Source: Phytophthora sp. 'mugwort'
Lineage: Eukaryota; Oomycota; Peronosporomycetes; Peronosporales; Peronosporaceae
Reading direction: 5' to 3'
DNA: 64,000 nucleotides
NCBI GenBank assembly: GCA_033558025.1
Contig: JAUCEF010000001.1
Location: forward strand, 1,736,001 to 1,800,000
Made by a program: the position numbers and the translations under genes
The notes under the pieces: model-generated
Databases searched by the model: none
What the model was told of the DNA's origin: nothing
The model's input: the letters and a program-made list of their open reading frames with translations, nothing else
Shown here: piece by piece, positions 22,709 through 34,550 of the stretch
Layout of the letters: each line of letters opens with the position of its first letter
Numbering within the stretch: the stretch's first letter is position 1

Positions 22709-25700
22709 TTATGCAGCTGCATCCTTCTCCTCAACGACAGCAGGAGTCACCGTAGCAGTCTCCGTAGTAACACCAGCATCGTCGGCTGCTTCTTGTTGCC
22801 GTTCACGTTGGAGCTGCTGCTGACGCGCCTGAACCTGCGCCAGGAAGTGCCGGCGGATATCGGCACAGCGCGGTACCTTGCACGTCCCGTAGTCCTTGGT
22901 ACACTGCCTAGCATGAGCCGAGAGAAGACCAATAATACGCTTGCACAGGACGCAGGGACCTGCAAGTCGCTGTTCACAGATCGCGCCGTGTTTCAGCATC
23001 GCCTGCATGCGATTGCAGTTGAAAAACGTGCAATTGGGCACCGTACAACTGCTCGCGTGCTCGAGCTGAAGCAAGAGCTGGGGGTCGATATTGTGGATCC
23101 GTCGCTTCTTGGCAGCCTCACCATCGGTTGCACTGCTACTGGCAGCATTAACAGCTGAAGGCAATGGGGCGGCGCCGCCTTCCATAGCCGCAGGCGTCGG
23201 CGCTGCTACCTCCGGCTTCCCTGCGGTCGCAACTGTCGGAGGATCGACGGGGGAACTTTGATGCAGTTTGCGCTTACGAGAGCCACCCGACTTTTTCCCG
23301 GCACCTTTGACGTGTTTCGCGTGCTTGGCACGTTTGAGATCCGAGCTCCCCGCTTCGCGTTTAATGGCACGGCCTGTCACGCCTCCAGCCTTGGACACGA
23401 CTCCCTTCACCTTGGTACTTACAGTCTCGTTGGAAACTTCATTGCCGGGTCTCGGGATGGACACGACCTTGAACAAGTGAAGCTGGTGCTCGTGCTTTGT
23501 CTTCGCATGACACACATCACAGAGATTAAACACTGGGCAGATGGAGCAGTTCCAACGGTTGCCACTGAGCAGCGTCGTCTTGCAGTTCGAGCAGCTAAAC
23601 GTGAAGCCGGTCGTGCCCTGGTTGAACAAGTGGTACAGCACCATCATCGACGAGTGCTTAGCGCGTCGAATCTGGTCAAACTGGCAGTGGTTGTTCTGGC
23701 AATACAACAAGAAGGCCTCACGCGTATCGAAGATCTCACATGGCATGATCACATCGTCCAGGTCATCACCAATTGCACGCTTGACCTTCTTCTGCACCAC
23801 ACTTGTCTCCGTCTTCGTCGTAGTGGCTTCCGTCTGCTCCACGGCCTTGTCATCACTGTTCGTTTTCTCTTCGCTTGGATTCAAAGGAGGTTTCTGGGTC
23901 GCAGCAGCTGCAGCAGTTGTTGCATCACCCGTTTTTCGTTCAGCATTGTCACCAACAGGTTCGCTACTCGCTTCCATTGCACCCGTGTTACTCGTCTCAG
24001 TAACCTCAGCTTCACCGTTACTCTCCTCCACCCTGTCCTCGGGCTTCTGAGTTTCCACCTCGTCGGATTTCTTTTCCAGCTCCGTGTCGCCTTCCTGCTT
24101 GACTTGAGTCTCCTCTTCCATCTCTTGTGCTGGATCGACAAACTTCAGTACCGCCTCGAACTTAATCTCCTGCAGATCTAGCTCCGCAAGCTCAGCAGCT
24201 GCTGCCTTCTCGTTCAGTGGCAGAATGCGCTCACTCAATTCCTTAGCACGCCTCGCACAGTTGCCAGACACCTCCACACGATGCAATAGTTGCGTCTTGT
24301 TGGTATCATAGCAAGAACCGCAGTAAAAGTAGTGATAGTGACGCGGTGGCGAATTCCGAGAGCTCGAAGACGACGATCGGGTCTTCTTAGCGGCTTCCAG
24401 CAAATTGTTAACGCAAGCAGGTGGAGGAACGGTTTTCAGCTCCCAATATCCTTCATGCACGATCGGAACGCCGCATTTGTGGCACTTTGGATACAAATCC
24501 ACCACGAAAAAATCCTCTTTCTGAGGCTCCAGAATGCCCTTCAGCTTTTGCATGAGCGGATCAATGTTGACAACACTCTTCGAGCTACTGGCAGAGCGCG
24601 ACGATTTGCCTCCTTTCTTCGAGCGAGCCTTGGACGCACTGCTCCGTGTCACGGACGGCTCAGTAGTAGTGCTTGTCTTGCTTCGCTTGCTCTTACTCTT
24701 TGTACTTGGTGTCATGGCTCCGTTCTTAAAAGTCACAGTCTTGGTATCAGCTGTACCGTCAGCAGCACCGCCATATTCCTCACTAGGAGACGGAGACCGA
24801 GACATCGGTGTTTTCGAGCCATTAGCAGGCGTATTCATACCACTAGTACTAACAGTTTTCCCAGCAGAGGCGTCATCAGCCCCTCCTGTACTGGTTTTGG
24901 CTCGATTGCCATTGTCTTTTTCTTCCAGTTGCTTAATCAGATCCTCCGCGAGTCGTGGCCAATAATCTCCTTCAAAGTAGGGCAGCTCGTGGGCAGCTTT
25001 CTTCTTCATATAGTATTCAGCGTATAAATTCGAGATGTTGAGCACCAAACCATCGTGCTTGGCCTGCTGGAGCAATTTCTGGTACCATTGGCGTAGTCGA
25101 GCCGACTTCGGGATCTTCTGGTTTTCTGGCTTGCAGAAGAAAATGTAGTCGTCACCTTTTAAAGGCGGACACGACCAGATATGGCACGTATGGAACCCGC
25201 GATTCTTGCAATCCTCGAGGAAGCCAAGCATCACTTGCTGATGCATCAGTGTGCGCAACTTCTTGGGCTGGAAATAATTGACAGAGTCGAGGTATGACAC
25301 GTAAACACGTCCGGCATTGGGCGCAAGCGAGTCTGGACCATATTCTTGTACGTACAACGTGAAGACAAGAACATCCACACCATCCAGTTCTTGGAAGACG
25401 CAAATGCACCGTGAACGGTACGTTAGTTGCAACGACAAAGACGACGCAGTTGACGCAGATGCAGCGGCTTTCTTGTCAGCAGTAAGCGTTGATCGTGGAC
25501 GTTTCAGTGACTTTGTCTGGCTTGCCGCTCCACCAGCAGCAACGCTGTCAGCCCTCTTGGATTTGCTATACTTCGCTGTCAATAGCTTGCCCATCCTCGG
25601 TTTGACCTGGACTTGTTTATCAATGCTGAGCACCTCCCGAATCGTGATTCCATACTGCGTGTCAGACGCAGATTCCTTGACACCGTTAGAGAAGCCGATA

Positions 25701-28700
25701 CTGTCCGAATTGCCCATGTTACCCATGCGCACAGCCTCGTCCTTGCCAGCCTTTTCAATGGCCTCGAGCACACGTGTCTCGATCAACTTCGCCATACGTG
25801 TGATTGGTAGCCGTTTGGCCTTAAGGCCATTAACTAGTGACGGCTTGACGCCAGCAGCACGCTGCTTCTTGACACAAATCGGGCACACGAACGGCTCTTG
25901 CTCCCCAGAAATGGCGTGGTTACGCTCATTAAACAGCGCACAAATTTGGTGATACCACAACTTGCACGAGTCGCACTCGACCCACGGTTCTTCGGCAACC
26001 TCACTATTCTTCCGCTTGACCAGGGACGACTTCTTCAACACGCCATCGAATGGAACTGCTCCAGGAGGGGGACCCACTTCCGTTGCTGCACTCGATAACT
26101 GGGGCAAAAGCGACATGTCGATCGGCCCATCCTTCATCTGCTTGTAGCAACTTGAACACCAATGATGCTCTCCCCGGGGATCACTATAATAGTGCGTATG
26201 CCTGCGAATACGACCAGCACATGGCCCGCTACAGAAAAGCATGCATGGCGCAAACTTAAACGAGTCTCCACCGCACAACTGGCACATCTCTTCACGACGT
26301 TGCTCGCAGCGCTTGAAAAGCTGCTTCTCCAGCTGATTTTTCATCGTCGTTAACGACTTGTTAAACGAAGCCAGCAACTGCTTCGCTGCGATGTTAAACT
26401 TGTTGGTGCTGCTGTTGTAGGCGATGCAGTTCTCAAAGACCAATCGCACGTCACCTGCAAACGCTTCCACGCTGTTGTAGTGTTCATTTTCCAACCGTTT
26501 CTTGATCGTACCGAGGTCCATCGGACATTTGATGATATCAAAGTAGTCGGGGATGTTCCACTGCACTGGATCAACGGGATTATTGAACGTCCATCCATAT
26601 TCGCTATCCATGAGCTTCTGGAGCAATGGCATCAGCCGGTTTTTCAGCTCTGTGATCGAAATGTGTCCACAGAAGTTGAATCTAAGCGAGCGGATGTGTT
26701 CATCCAATTGGCCTTCAGTCATCGAGTCGAGGAAGGAAATGTCTTGGTGCGAAACGTGATGCTCGCCACGCAGCTCCGCCTGTGTGCCACGAACCACGAG
26801 CCCATTGTGCATAACGGTTTGAGCTGCACCTGTCGTCGCCAAGATGCCAGCAATGGGTCCTGCAAGTGCAGCCGCCGCTGCCGCTGCAGCCTTTGCCTGA
26901 GCACGAGCCTTCGCGATCTTTGCCTGCTCCTTCCGCCGCAGTTTTTTCTCTTTCTCAGTCTGGAGTTTCAAAGGCTTTTTCTTCATCTCTTCTAGCAGGC
27001 TCGACTCCTTGGCAGTTGTCCCCTTTAACGCCTGGTTGGACGATGTGCCACCTGAACACGCACCCTCAGTCTTGACGTTTGCCAAACCTTGATGCGCGCT
27101 GCCATTTCCAACCTCTGTCAGCTTAGCAGAAGCTGAAGCTGGTACACCCGCAGATACCGCTGCAGTAGTCGTGTTCATAATCTTGATTAGACCTCGCACA
27201 CCCTCTGGACATTGACTTGCTGCTAACTGAAGTTGAGTAGGATTCCCTCGGCAAGAATCGACCACCTTAATGGCTTTACGCACAGGGCCACACACCTCAC
27301 AAATCATTTTGTTGCACTGCTTGAAGTGCGAAAGCACATACCGTGACGAGATGCAGTGATCTGTTCGGCATTGACGCTGATGACACTCGCAAATATGTTT
27401 CCACAAAACCTTCATGCCGGCGCAATACGGAAGGATGCACTGCTGAGCTGTGCACGTACTGGCGTGACGTAGCATACAAAGCCGCTCTTGTTGCCGTCGA
27501 AGAACCAATTGCTGCTCATTCTCGTTCATCGGCGGCCGAATGGCGCTACACACGTCACACTGCAGATTGCGGCACTTGCGGAAATGCGATAGCAGCTGTC
27601 GAGTCGACTTGCAGCCAAGCGTTGTACACTGAGCATTTGCACACCGCGACACGTGCGATAGCAACGCTTTCGTGCGGTTGCAGTAGTCGATAGTGCACTC
27701 TCCAGTCGTACACGTTCGGGCATGCTTTAACTGAATCAGGCGCCGCTTGAGTTCCTCGCGCTTCTGGGCAATAGACACCTCGTTCATCGGAATCATTCCT
27801 GGAGAAATACCATTCCCGTTTGCAGACGTTGGAGTAGTCGAACCACCACTTGTAGACACAGTCGCTCCTGCCGTCATTTGCGCACCACTGACTTTGCCCC
27901 CCAACTGCTGCTGCTGAAGCTGTTGAAGCTGCTGCATCCGTCTGAGCTGCTGCATTTGTTGAATTTGCTGGATCTGCTGGATCTGGGGCCCCGTCAAATT
28001 CATGCCATGGTACATGTTTGCTCCTGTCGCAGCCGCCGAGGCAGCGCTAATCATCGACGCATTTGGTTGGACAAGCCCTCCAGACGCTGTCGCTGGGGAA
28101 GCGACACTCGCGCTGATTTCAGGTGGCATGCTCAGTGGAATCGCGTTGAACGAGCCTGTTCCAGCATTACCACCCATTGTTGGTGAAGCCACTGTGGGCG
28201 TCGGATTCACAAAGTTGACAGCAGCTGCAGCATTCACCGTTCCGGTTGGCGACTTGGGGACTTGGAGTTCCGATTCAGGCATCGATAGCGGCTGATCACT
28301 CACTCCATTAGCCATTTCATCCGCCTCGCGCTCCAGCTCATCAAGAATTGAACTGGCGCCTGGTCCACCAGCGCCATTAGTCGGAGATGGAGCCGACGTA
28401 GCTGGAGTCGTACTTACAGAAGGCACCACCGACCCAGGGGTCTTTACTCCCATCTGTGAAATGTTCATTGGCATCTGCAACGGCTGATTCACGGCAGATG
28501 GCTGACTCATTGCAGCTGACGTCCCAGGAAACGGAACAGCTTGGAAATTGGTTCGCTGATTGTGCAGCGCCGCAGCCATTTGTTGCTGTTGCTGCCGCTG
28601 CAGAAGCGCCATCTGCCGTTGCTGCAGAAGACGAGCTTGAGCTTGCTGTTGAGCTGCATCCACTGATCCGGTCGTTTGAAGCTGCTGCTGCTGTAGCCTC

Positions 28701-29375
28701 GCCTGTTGCTGTTGCATCTGTCTCCTCCGTGAGTTGTCCAAAGCTTGCTGTAGTCGGGCCTTTAACGTCTGTACATCGCTGTACTTTTGCTTTGATGGTG
28801 CCCCCATGTACAAAGTGTGCTCCAGTCTCCTTGCAATTTCTCGAGGATTATAATTCGGAGAAGCCGGTCGGTTCGCACTCTTCATGATCAATGTCAAACT
28901 GGAAAATTATCAATTATCAACAGCGTTCAGTCGACCAAAATTCCACCTCCGATTTATTGCAAATTGCCAATACTCACATGATCCGCGCAATTTGTTGCCT
29001 CGCGCTTCTGTCAGCGTCTTTATCTCTCCAATCTGCTGCTGTCCCGACGGTAGTTCCTAGAACGCCTTCGCTGCTCCCTGGAGTTGTCGGAGAGGCGGTC
29101 GCAGCAGCGGGATTCGTATTTGCAGCAGTCATGGCACTTGAACTCGCAGTCGACGCGGTTTGTGACACTGGAACTGCTGAAGAACTTGTGTTCATAGCCT
29201 GTGCATACAACAGCATTCAGATCATAGTTCCAAAGCAGTCACAAGCACGACAGCAATGATAAACAAAGCGTACGTTGCTTGCGGGTGTAGTGGAAGTGGA
29301 ATCAGAATGACCAGTTCCTGTTGGTTTGGGTGCATACTGGGAAACAGGGGGCATAGATTGCTGGGGAACGGACAT
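22709..29375 (-). CDS. CBP/p300-type histone acetyltransferase
   Basis: Proposed exons on the minus strand: 29375-29274, 29198-28978, 28898-22709. Introns of 75 and 79 bases begin gtacgc and gtgagt and end cacag and ttccag; phases agree. The protein has about 2,170 residues. Order after a Gln-rich N-terminus: two TAZ-like zinc clusters, a bromodomain (DYFDIIKCPMDLGTIKKRL), a Cys-rich RING/PHD part, the KAT11 acetyltransferase core (GRVYVSYLDSVNYF; HTCHIWSCPPLKGDDYIF), a ZZ zinc finger (CSNCKTTLLSGNRWNCSIC) and a C-terminal TAZ2-like domain. This matches the CBP/p300 layout, nuclear co-activators that acetylate histones using acetyl-CoA. Long Ser/Ala/Thr linkers separate domains. The 6.2 kb last exon has no break, which vouches for assembly quality. 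Confidence 0.93.
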
Positions 29376-30149
29376 GAGCTAGTAAACTGTCTCGTGTATG
29401 CTCCCGTCGCCTGCAATCCGCTCTCCTTCAGCAGCAGAAGCTGTCCCCGAGCTCTTAGGCAGTAAACACCTGACCAGCCGAGGAGGCCTCGGCTCTAGTG
29501 GGAGTTCCTGTAACGCAATACAACCACAGTGCACTACTTAGTGTATTTAGCCCCTCCACAGCATTTATTCTCTACAGTGAGGCTCGTAGCTCTTCATTGG
29601 GGACGTCAAAATATAAATTACCGCTTTCACGGTAATTTACATTGACACGGCAGGAAGAGGCACTTCTAAACATCCATAGCGAACCAGGGAAGTCGCAAAC
29701 AGAGTTTCCCTGTGCTGACGTCACCAGATATTTACGTTCCCGGCACGTATGGATGTCTGGAGTCGCCGGAATCGCGAGGGCGGGAAAGTCCCCCTCGGTA
29801 AGTTATGGATTTCTTACCTCGCTCTTGCGATGGCCACAGAGGAGAATGGGGTACGGGAGTTGACTGGAGCGGGGATGGAGCCGCGTAGATGATATTTTTC
29901 CGGGTTCCAGCAGAATCCGCTGGCTGCAGGTCGTAGGCCGACGACGCAAGGAGGCCGACTGTGTGAGGGCGGACGAAGCTTCCGCCCAGAGAATTGTCAA
30001 ATAAGGAAGAAGCATTTCGTGTGGCGCACATTTCCATGTGGTTAACATAAATAGTGTGGTAGACACAATGTGCAACAAAATTTAACGCTGGTAAATATTG
30101 AATCAACAACTGTAGTAATATTTGCACATATACACCATTGCCCAAACTA
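29376..30149. other. Upstream region of the acetyltransferase gene; no gene seen
   Basis: Contains the presumed promoter and 5' leader of the minus-strand acetyltransferase gene. Frames at 29,642-30,145 show nothing recognisable. The short Helitron begins at its far end. Confidence 0.4.
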
Positions 30150-30522
30150 TCCTAAAACTCAACACTAATGTCCCTCTGTCCGTCCGTCCGTCCCCTATCA
30201 TGCCATAGCGTGATTTCTAGCCGCAATCTCATTGGCTGCCGAGCGCAGCGAAGGCGGCCCTCATTCGCTAAAATAACCTTCCCCTGAAGGCGGCCATTGG
30301 TGGAAATAAAAATAAAACGATTAGTTGAAAATCGAAATATATTTTAGCCCGCGTCCTTTGCTTCCTTGAAAATAGATGCCGTTACATGCAGGTTGTGCGA
30401 GGCGCGAGTGGTACCGCTCCCGCTCGGTCTTGACGGGCTGGGACTGCAGCTGCGCATAGGCAGGCCCACGTATTGGGACCAAAATTAAACCCACCGCCGC
30501 GTAGGCGGCGGCGCTCGGCTAG
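30150..30522 (+). mobile_element. Short non-autonomous Helitron, complete
   Basis: Starts TCCTAAAACTCAACAC and ends with the hairpin ccgccgcgtaggcggcgg, then cgctcggCTAG. The base before is A (30,149) and the base after is T (30,523), the exact A/T insertion context of Helitrons, which make no target duplication. Interior motifs (tccgtccgtccgtc, ctgccgagcgcagcgaaggcggcc) are shared with 12,400-12,745. It is 373 bases long with no gene. Confidence 0.85.
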
Positions 30523-30554
30523 TTTGGAAATAAATGCAAACAAAAACAGTTATA

Positions 30555-31954
30555 ATTTACGATTGCTTCAGCAGTGATATTTACGCTCGCATTACGCTAA
30601 TCAGCAACCAACGCGAACAATTCCGCAACAAACCGAATAGATTTCTGCACTCCCGCCAAATCCATATGGTAACATGTGATTGTTGAGTGGTGGGCAAGCA
30701 TTCCCTCCCAAATGCGCGTGATCAGTTGCTTCGAGTACTTCAATGCCAGACTTTCATTTCTGAACCATCCAGCCTTAATGCAATGCCCTCTCAAGCCACC
30801 TACCGCAAGCCAACAATCTATGAGCAGCAGCGCGTACTCGACGCGTTTCGCGCTGGGCGTGCTGACTGGCTAACAGTTGCTATGAATAACGACATCAACT
30901 GTTCGATGGCATACCGCATTGCTGCCAAATGCTCCGCCGAGAGCAGGCCTCGCGGAGGCGCTCGTGCTAGTGTCACAAAGGTGACTATGGAAGGGAAGGA
31001 TTGAGCGGATGCGGACTATGCTGAGTTATGACACGGAGATTACTCTCTCATCATCAACATCAGTCGTCATCTGTTTGGTATGTTGTACACAGTGGAGCAA
31101 ACGCGCGTGGAGCCGATGACTCGTAACAGCGAAGTTAACAAGGCAAAAGGCCAAGCTTTCGCTAAACAACTGCTCCAACACCAGGCGATGGTGACTTCAT
31201 CGTTTACTTTGACGAGACGAATTATAACATTTACTTGTAAGAGAGGTCGAGGGCGTGCTAAGAAAGGGAAAAGGGCTGTTGTGGTGCTCCCGCGGTCCAA
31301 GGATGCAAATCTGCAAGTGCAGTGCGCTGTAAATTCATCAATGGGTCTGGTGTTGCACCGACTCGAGCGCGGCAGCATCCGGATGGAGCAAACGCTGCAT
31401 TTATCGACGACATTTACCGCACGGCCAAGACATCCGAAATTTTCCGCGGGCATTTTCCATCCATGAGAATCGTAATCGTTCTCGATAACGCCCCGCGCAT
31501 CGCCAAACCGAGGAACGCATTGAAACATATGATAATTGGTCCTACTACGCCCGGGTCCGTATGCGCCGATGTGCAACCCTACAGAGGGGTGCTTCAGCAT
31601 CTTAAAGGCGCACATTAAAGACCAACTAGCACCTGATCGCAAATCAATCTGTGATCGGGCGAGCATGAACGATGCTGATGGCAATTTATTGACAATCTCC
31701 GAGCGCCAAATGCGCTTCCTTGAGCGCTCCCCAAACTGCAAGTCTGCGCTGCATAACGCCGATCCTGGTTACGCAGATGGAACTCCATTATCGTGACGCA
31801 ATTAACTCGGCTAAGGATGGCAAGGATATGGACTACGGGGCATAAGTTGTGTTTCAACTTCAAAGCCAGTTCGGTTTGGTTCCGGAAATGTCCGCATTGG
31901 TTGCTGATTAGCGTAATGCGAGCGTAAAATACCACTGTTGAAGTAGTCGTATAT
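30555..31954 (+). mobile_element. Tc1/mariner-type transposon
   Basis: Terminal inverted repeats of about 55 bases (atttacgattgcttcagcag..., matched by the complement of the right end with a few changes) share an inner core, tacgctcgcattacgctaat. TA flanks both ends (30,553-30,554 and 31,955-31,956). A decayed transposase lies inside on the plus strand. The element starts 32 bases after the end of the short Helitron. Confidence 0.8.
30783..31796 (+). pseudogene. Tc1/mariner-type DDE transposase, broken
   Basis: The start MPSQATYRKPTIYEQQRVL leads into a helix-turn-helix-like part (DWLTVAMNNDINCSMAYRIA). A TGA at about 31,003 and frame changes follow. Later blocks are RIVIVLDNAPRI, with the second catalytic Asp followed by Asn, and PMCNPTEGCFSILKAHIKD, with the third acidic residue (Glu). 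These are DDE-3-type landmarks. The first catalytic Asp lies near FDETN in a third frame around 31,205. No continuous frame survives. Confidence 0.75.
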
Positions 31955-31956
31955 TA

Positions 31957-33380
31957 TGGCGTTGCAATGATGTAGTTGCTACAAGAACAGCGCGTCGCTT
32001 GAGGGTGGGGGGGGGGGGTAAGGGCTGTATTCGAGACATTTGGGACCACTCGTTTTGAATTTAATACCTCAATGGAAAGTGTCTGCAACAGACGGACTAC
32101 TGATCCGATGGCGTGCATCTGGTTATTCGATCTAACTGACGACGAATGAAATCGCTTTTACATTTATTTCGAAGGCGACGCCGAAAAATAACTCCTTACG
32201 ACGAGGCAATGGTGCACCTACCGCTAGTGCAATGCCCATACCAGGTTTGCCGGGTCGCTCCGCCGTGTAGATCGACGCCAGGTTGTCACCAAACAATGTC
32301 GGAGCCCATACCCCCAGCCTAGTGTCACACAGCTGGCCGCTCACTGAAGTTTCTTGATATTAACTATTGCATCAGGTACAATAGGCAGCCAACATACTAG
32401 GGTGGGATAGATAAGTATTTTGTTGCGATGGCGGCCTATTTTACGCGGACAACTCTCTTGGCCGGTGACGCGGCGCACGCACTGGTGCAATCGATGTGTC
32501 AAAAGTAATTTGATGCTTCAGGACCAACTAAGCCGGCTAACGCAACTTTTCGAATTGCATCGATGTTGCTCGGTTCAAGCATAGCAAACGAGGTAGCATC
32601 TTCGTCGAGACTATCCTCGTTATTATGTGCAGTACAAATTCCACGATCGATCTCGATAAGATAGTTTGGAGTGTAGCCAGCTGGCGGTGCAGTGAAATAC
32701 TTGAGCATTAGCTCGCTCCATCCCACGAAGAACGGGTGTCCAGGGTCGTTATAATCTAACATGTAAAAAAAACTTCATTCACAGTCTTCACTTTGTTCAC
32801 ATCTTGTACTAGGGCTATGGGCGTGTATAGATTCAAAATGTTAGTTGCCCGACAGCGTCTTGAAATCTGGTCGGCGATATTGCGCGGGTATCCGGGCAGC
32901 AAGAAGCACATTACCACTTTTTGTATGGAAACACCACCGATGGAACTGCGAAAAAGATGAGTACCACTTGTTATCTATTTTGCCCACAGCTGGTAGTATC
33001 GTGTCTGCTTCGGATACCGCATCACTGGCTACGCGCGCGATAGTGTTTTTGCTCGAAGCACAACAAATACTTGTCTGACTGACGTACTGAATGTGCAATT
33101 CCGTCGATCAGTGTTGAGCAAAAGGCGGTGCAAATATAGTGAACGCCTACTGACTGCCCGTAATACTAAAATGTGCATGGCTACAGTAATATGACCCGAA
33201 CTATATTTCGCATGTTGGCGGTAACGAAGCTGACGATGGTACTTTAATGAGGTCATTCTCTCTTTTAACTTCTCCAATACACCCCGCAAGCTATCATAGC
33301 CCCAGCCGCCGCCACACTCTCACGAAAGCCGCTGCCTCTGTGTAAGAAAGTGGAAGAAGAGTTCTAGCTAGGATTAGAGA
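31957..33380. other. Degraded region without an assignable gene
   Basis: Contains a G run (about 32,007-32,019). A plus-strand snippet at 32,428-32,509 reads TTLLAGDAAHALVQSM, resembling the GDAAH motif of FAD-dependent monooxygenases; it could be a relic exon. On the minus strand 32,499-32,762 (LDYNDPGHPFFVGWSELMLKYF) and 32,841-33,098 are open and protein-like but unrecognised. All are weak calls. Confidence 0.3.
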
Positions 33381-33389
33381 CAGGTGGAG

Positions 33390-33492
33390 ATGCCGCGCAG
33401 TACTGCTCGTGACATTATCCGGTACTTCAAACGCAACGGCCATTGCATTGTGTCACCACGTCAGGGTCGTCACCGCCTTAGCACGGTCTGAG
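33390..33492 (+). pseudogene. Tc1-type transposase helix-turn-helix fragment
   Basis: Reads MPRSTARDIIRYFKRNGH and continues with a basic stretch (SPRQGRHRL) before a TGA. Position-specific Arg-Ser-Thr in the recognition helix and the basic tail are usual for the DNA-binding part of Tc1-like transposases. The catalytic part is absent. Confidence 0.5.
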
Positions 33493-34221
33493 GCGACCAT
33501 CAGCGCCTGCGCTACACCGAGACAACCCGTTTTGCAATCGCTGCCGTCCTTGCAGCTCCTGTTTGCGAGGCCATCGACCGTACCGTGTCATCCCAAGCCG
33601 TCTGGTCGAAGCGGGCTCCATGAACGCTTCACCCGTAATAAGCTTCATTTTCGAGGAATCATCGCAAGCAACGCTTCGCCTCTGTGTCGCGGTCTCCTTC
33701 GTTCCTGAAGTATGTACCCTAGTAGGGGGTGCGGACCAGCGTTACAGTATGCATATTGTTGTTTCTTGTTTTTCTGTTCGCTTACGAGGGAGAACCACGC
33801 TTGACCTGAGACGATGGTCGCCTTACCGCCAAGATATCCTACAATACTCCCGCTTTCTTCGATAGTCGAGCACGTCAGGAGGTTCAGGCCCGCTGACCTG
33901 CCACTATCTTGAACTGCTCCATCAATTCGGGTTTGGCTTGAAACGAAGTCAGGACAAAGTCACACTTGGAGCACTTGTGGCGGTCCGGAGTCAGGTGCAC
34001 AGCGTTGCGATTCCAACGCGTATATCTTGTTAATGCACTCGGCCAGTCCGTTGCTTGACTAATGTCGAGGTTAGTGCTCGTCACAGAGAAATCTCAGGCG
34101 CCGTGTCCTCTACAATCTTATTTGTGAAGCAACACGATGCTGATGACTCTATAATACTCAAAAATTGTAGCTGCACTCCTACAATGGATGTTCGGCAACC
34201 CCATACAAAGCCAATGTGAGC
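33493..34221. other. No gene recognised
   Basis: Only short frames. A minus-strand frame at 33,884-34,084 has a CSKCDF pair that could bind metal, but nothing supports it as a gene. Confidence 0.3.
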
Positions 34222-34442
34222 AGCAGGGAGTCTGGGTCAGATGAAGAAGAAAGTAGAAGTTATATTTAATATGTAAGTGGAGCAGCAAGCTAGTCTTGCA
34301 AGCTAGTCTTGCAACTAGTGCTAGTCTAGTCTTGCAAGCTAGTCTTGCAACTAGTGCTAGTCTTGCAAGCTAGTCTTGCTGCTCCACTTACATATTAAAT
34401 ATAACTTCTACTTTCTTCTTCATCTGACCCAGACTCCCTGCT
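34222..34442. repeat. Perfect 68-bp inverted repeat with a repeat-filled spacer
   Basis: Left arm 34,222-34,289 is the exact reverse complement of right arm 34,375-34,442. The 85-base spacer is built from variants of gcaagctagtcttgcaactagt, itself repeated and partly palindromic. The right arm leads into the copia element, so the arms may be inverted copies of its LTR edge. The structure could form a long hairpin in DNA or RNA. Confidence 0.9.
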
Positions 34443-34550
34443 ATTCTTTTCCTGCACAAGAGTACTAACATCAACAGGCGGTGAGTCCCGGCCAAGCCTC
34501 AAGCGACGTCTTCCCACGTTTCACTGGTGTGAGAGATTTCGACGAGTAGA

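Noticed and set aside
22511..28887. Long plus-strand frames across the acetyltransferase gene
   Set aside because: They are antisense shadows of a 6.2 kb domain-rich exon.
34222..34442. CRISPR-like repeats (gcaagctagtcttgcaactagt)
   Set aside because: The repeats are contiguous, without unique spacers, and sit in the loop of a palindrome in a eukaryotic retroelement.
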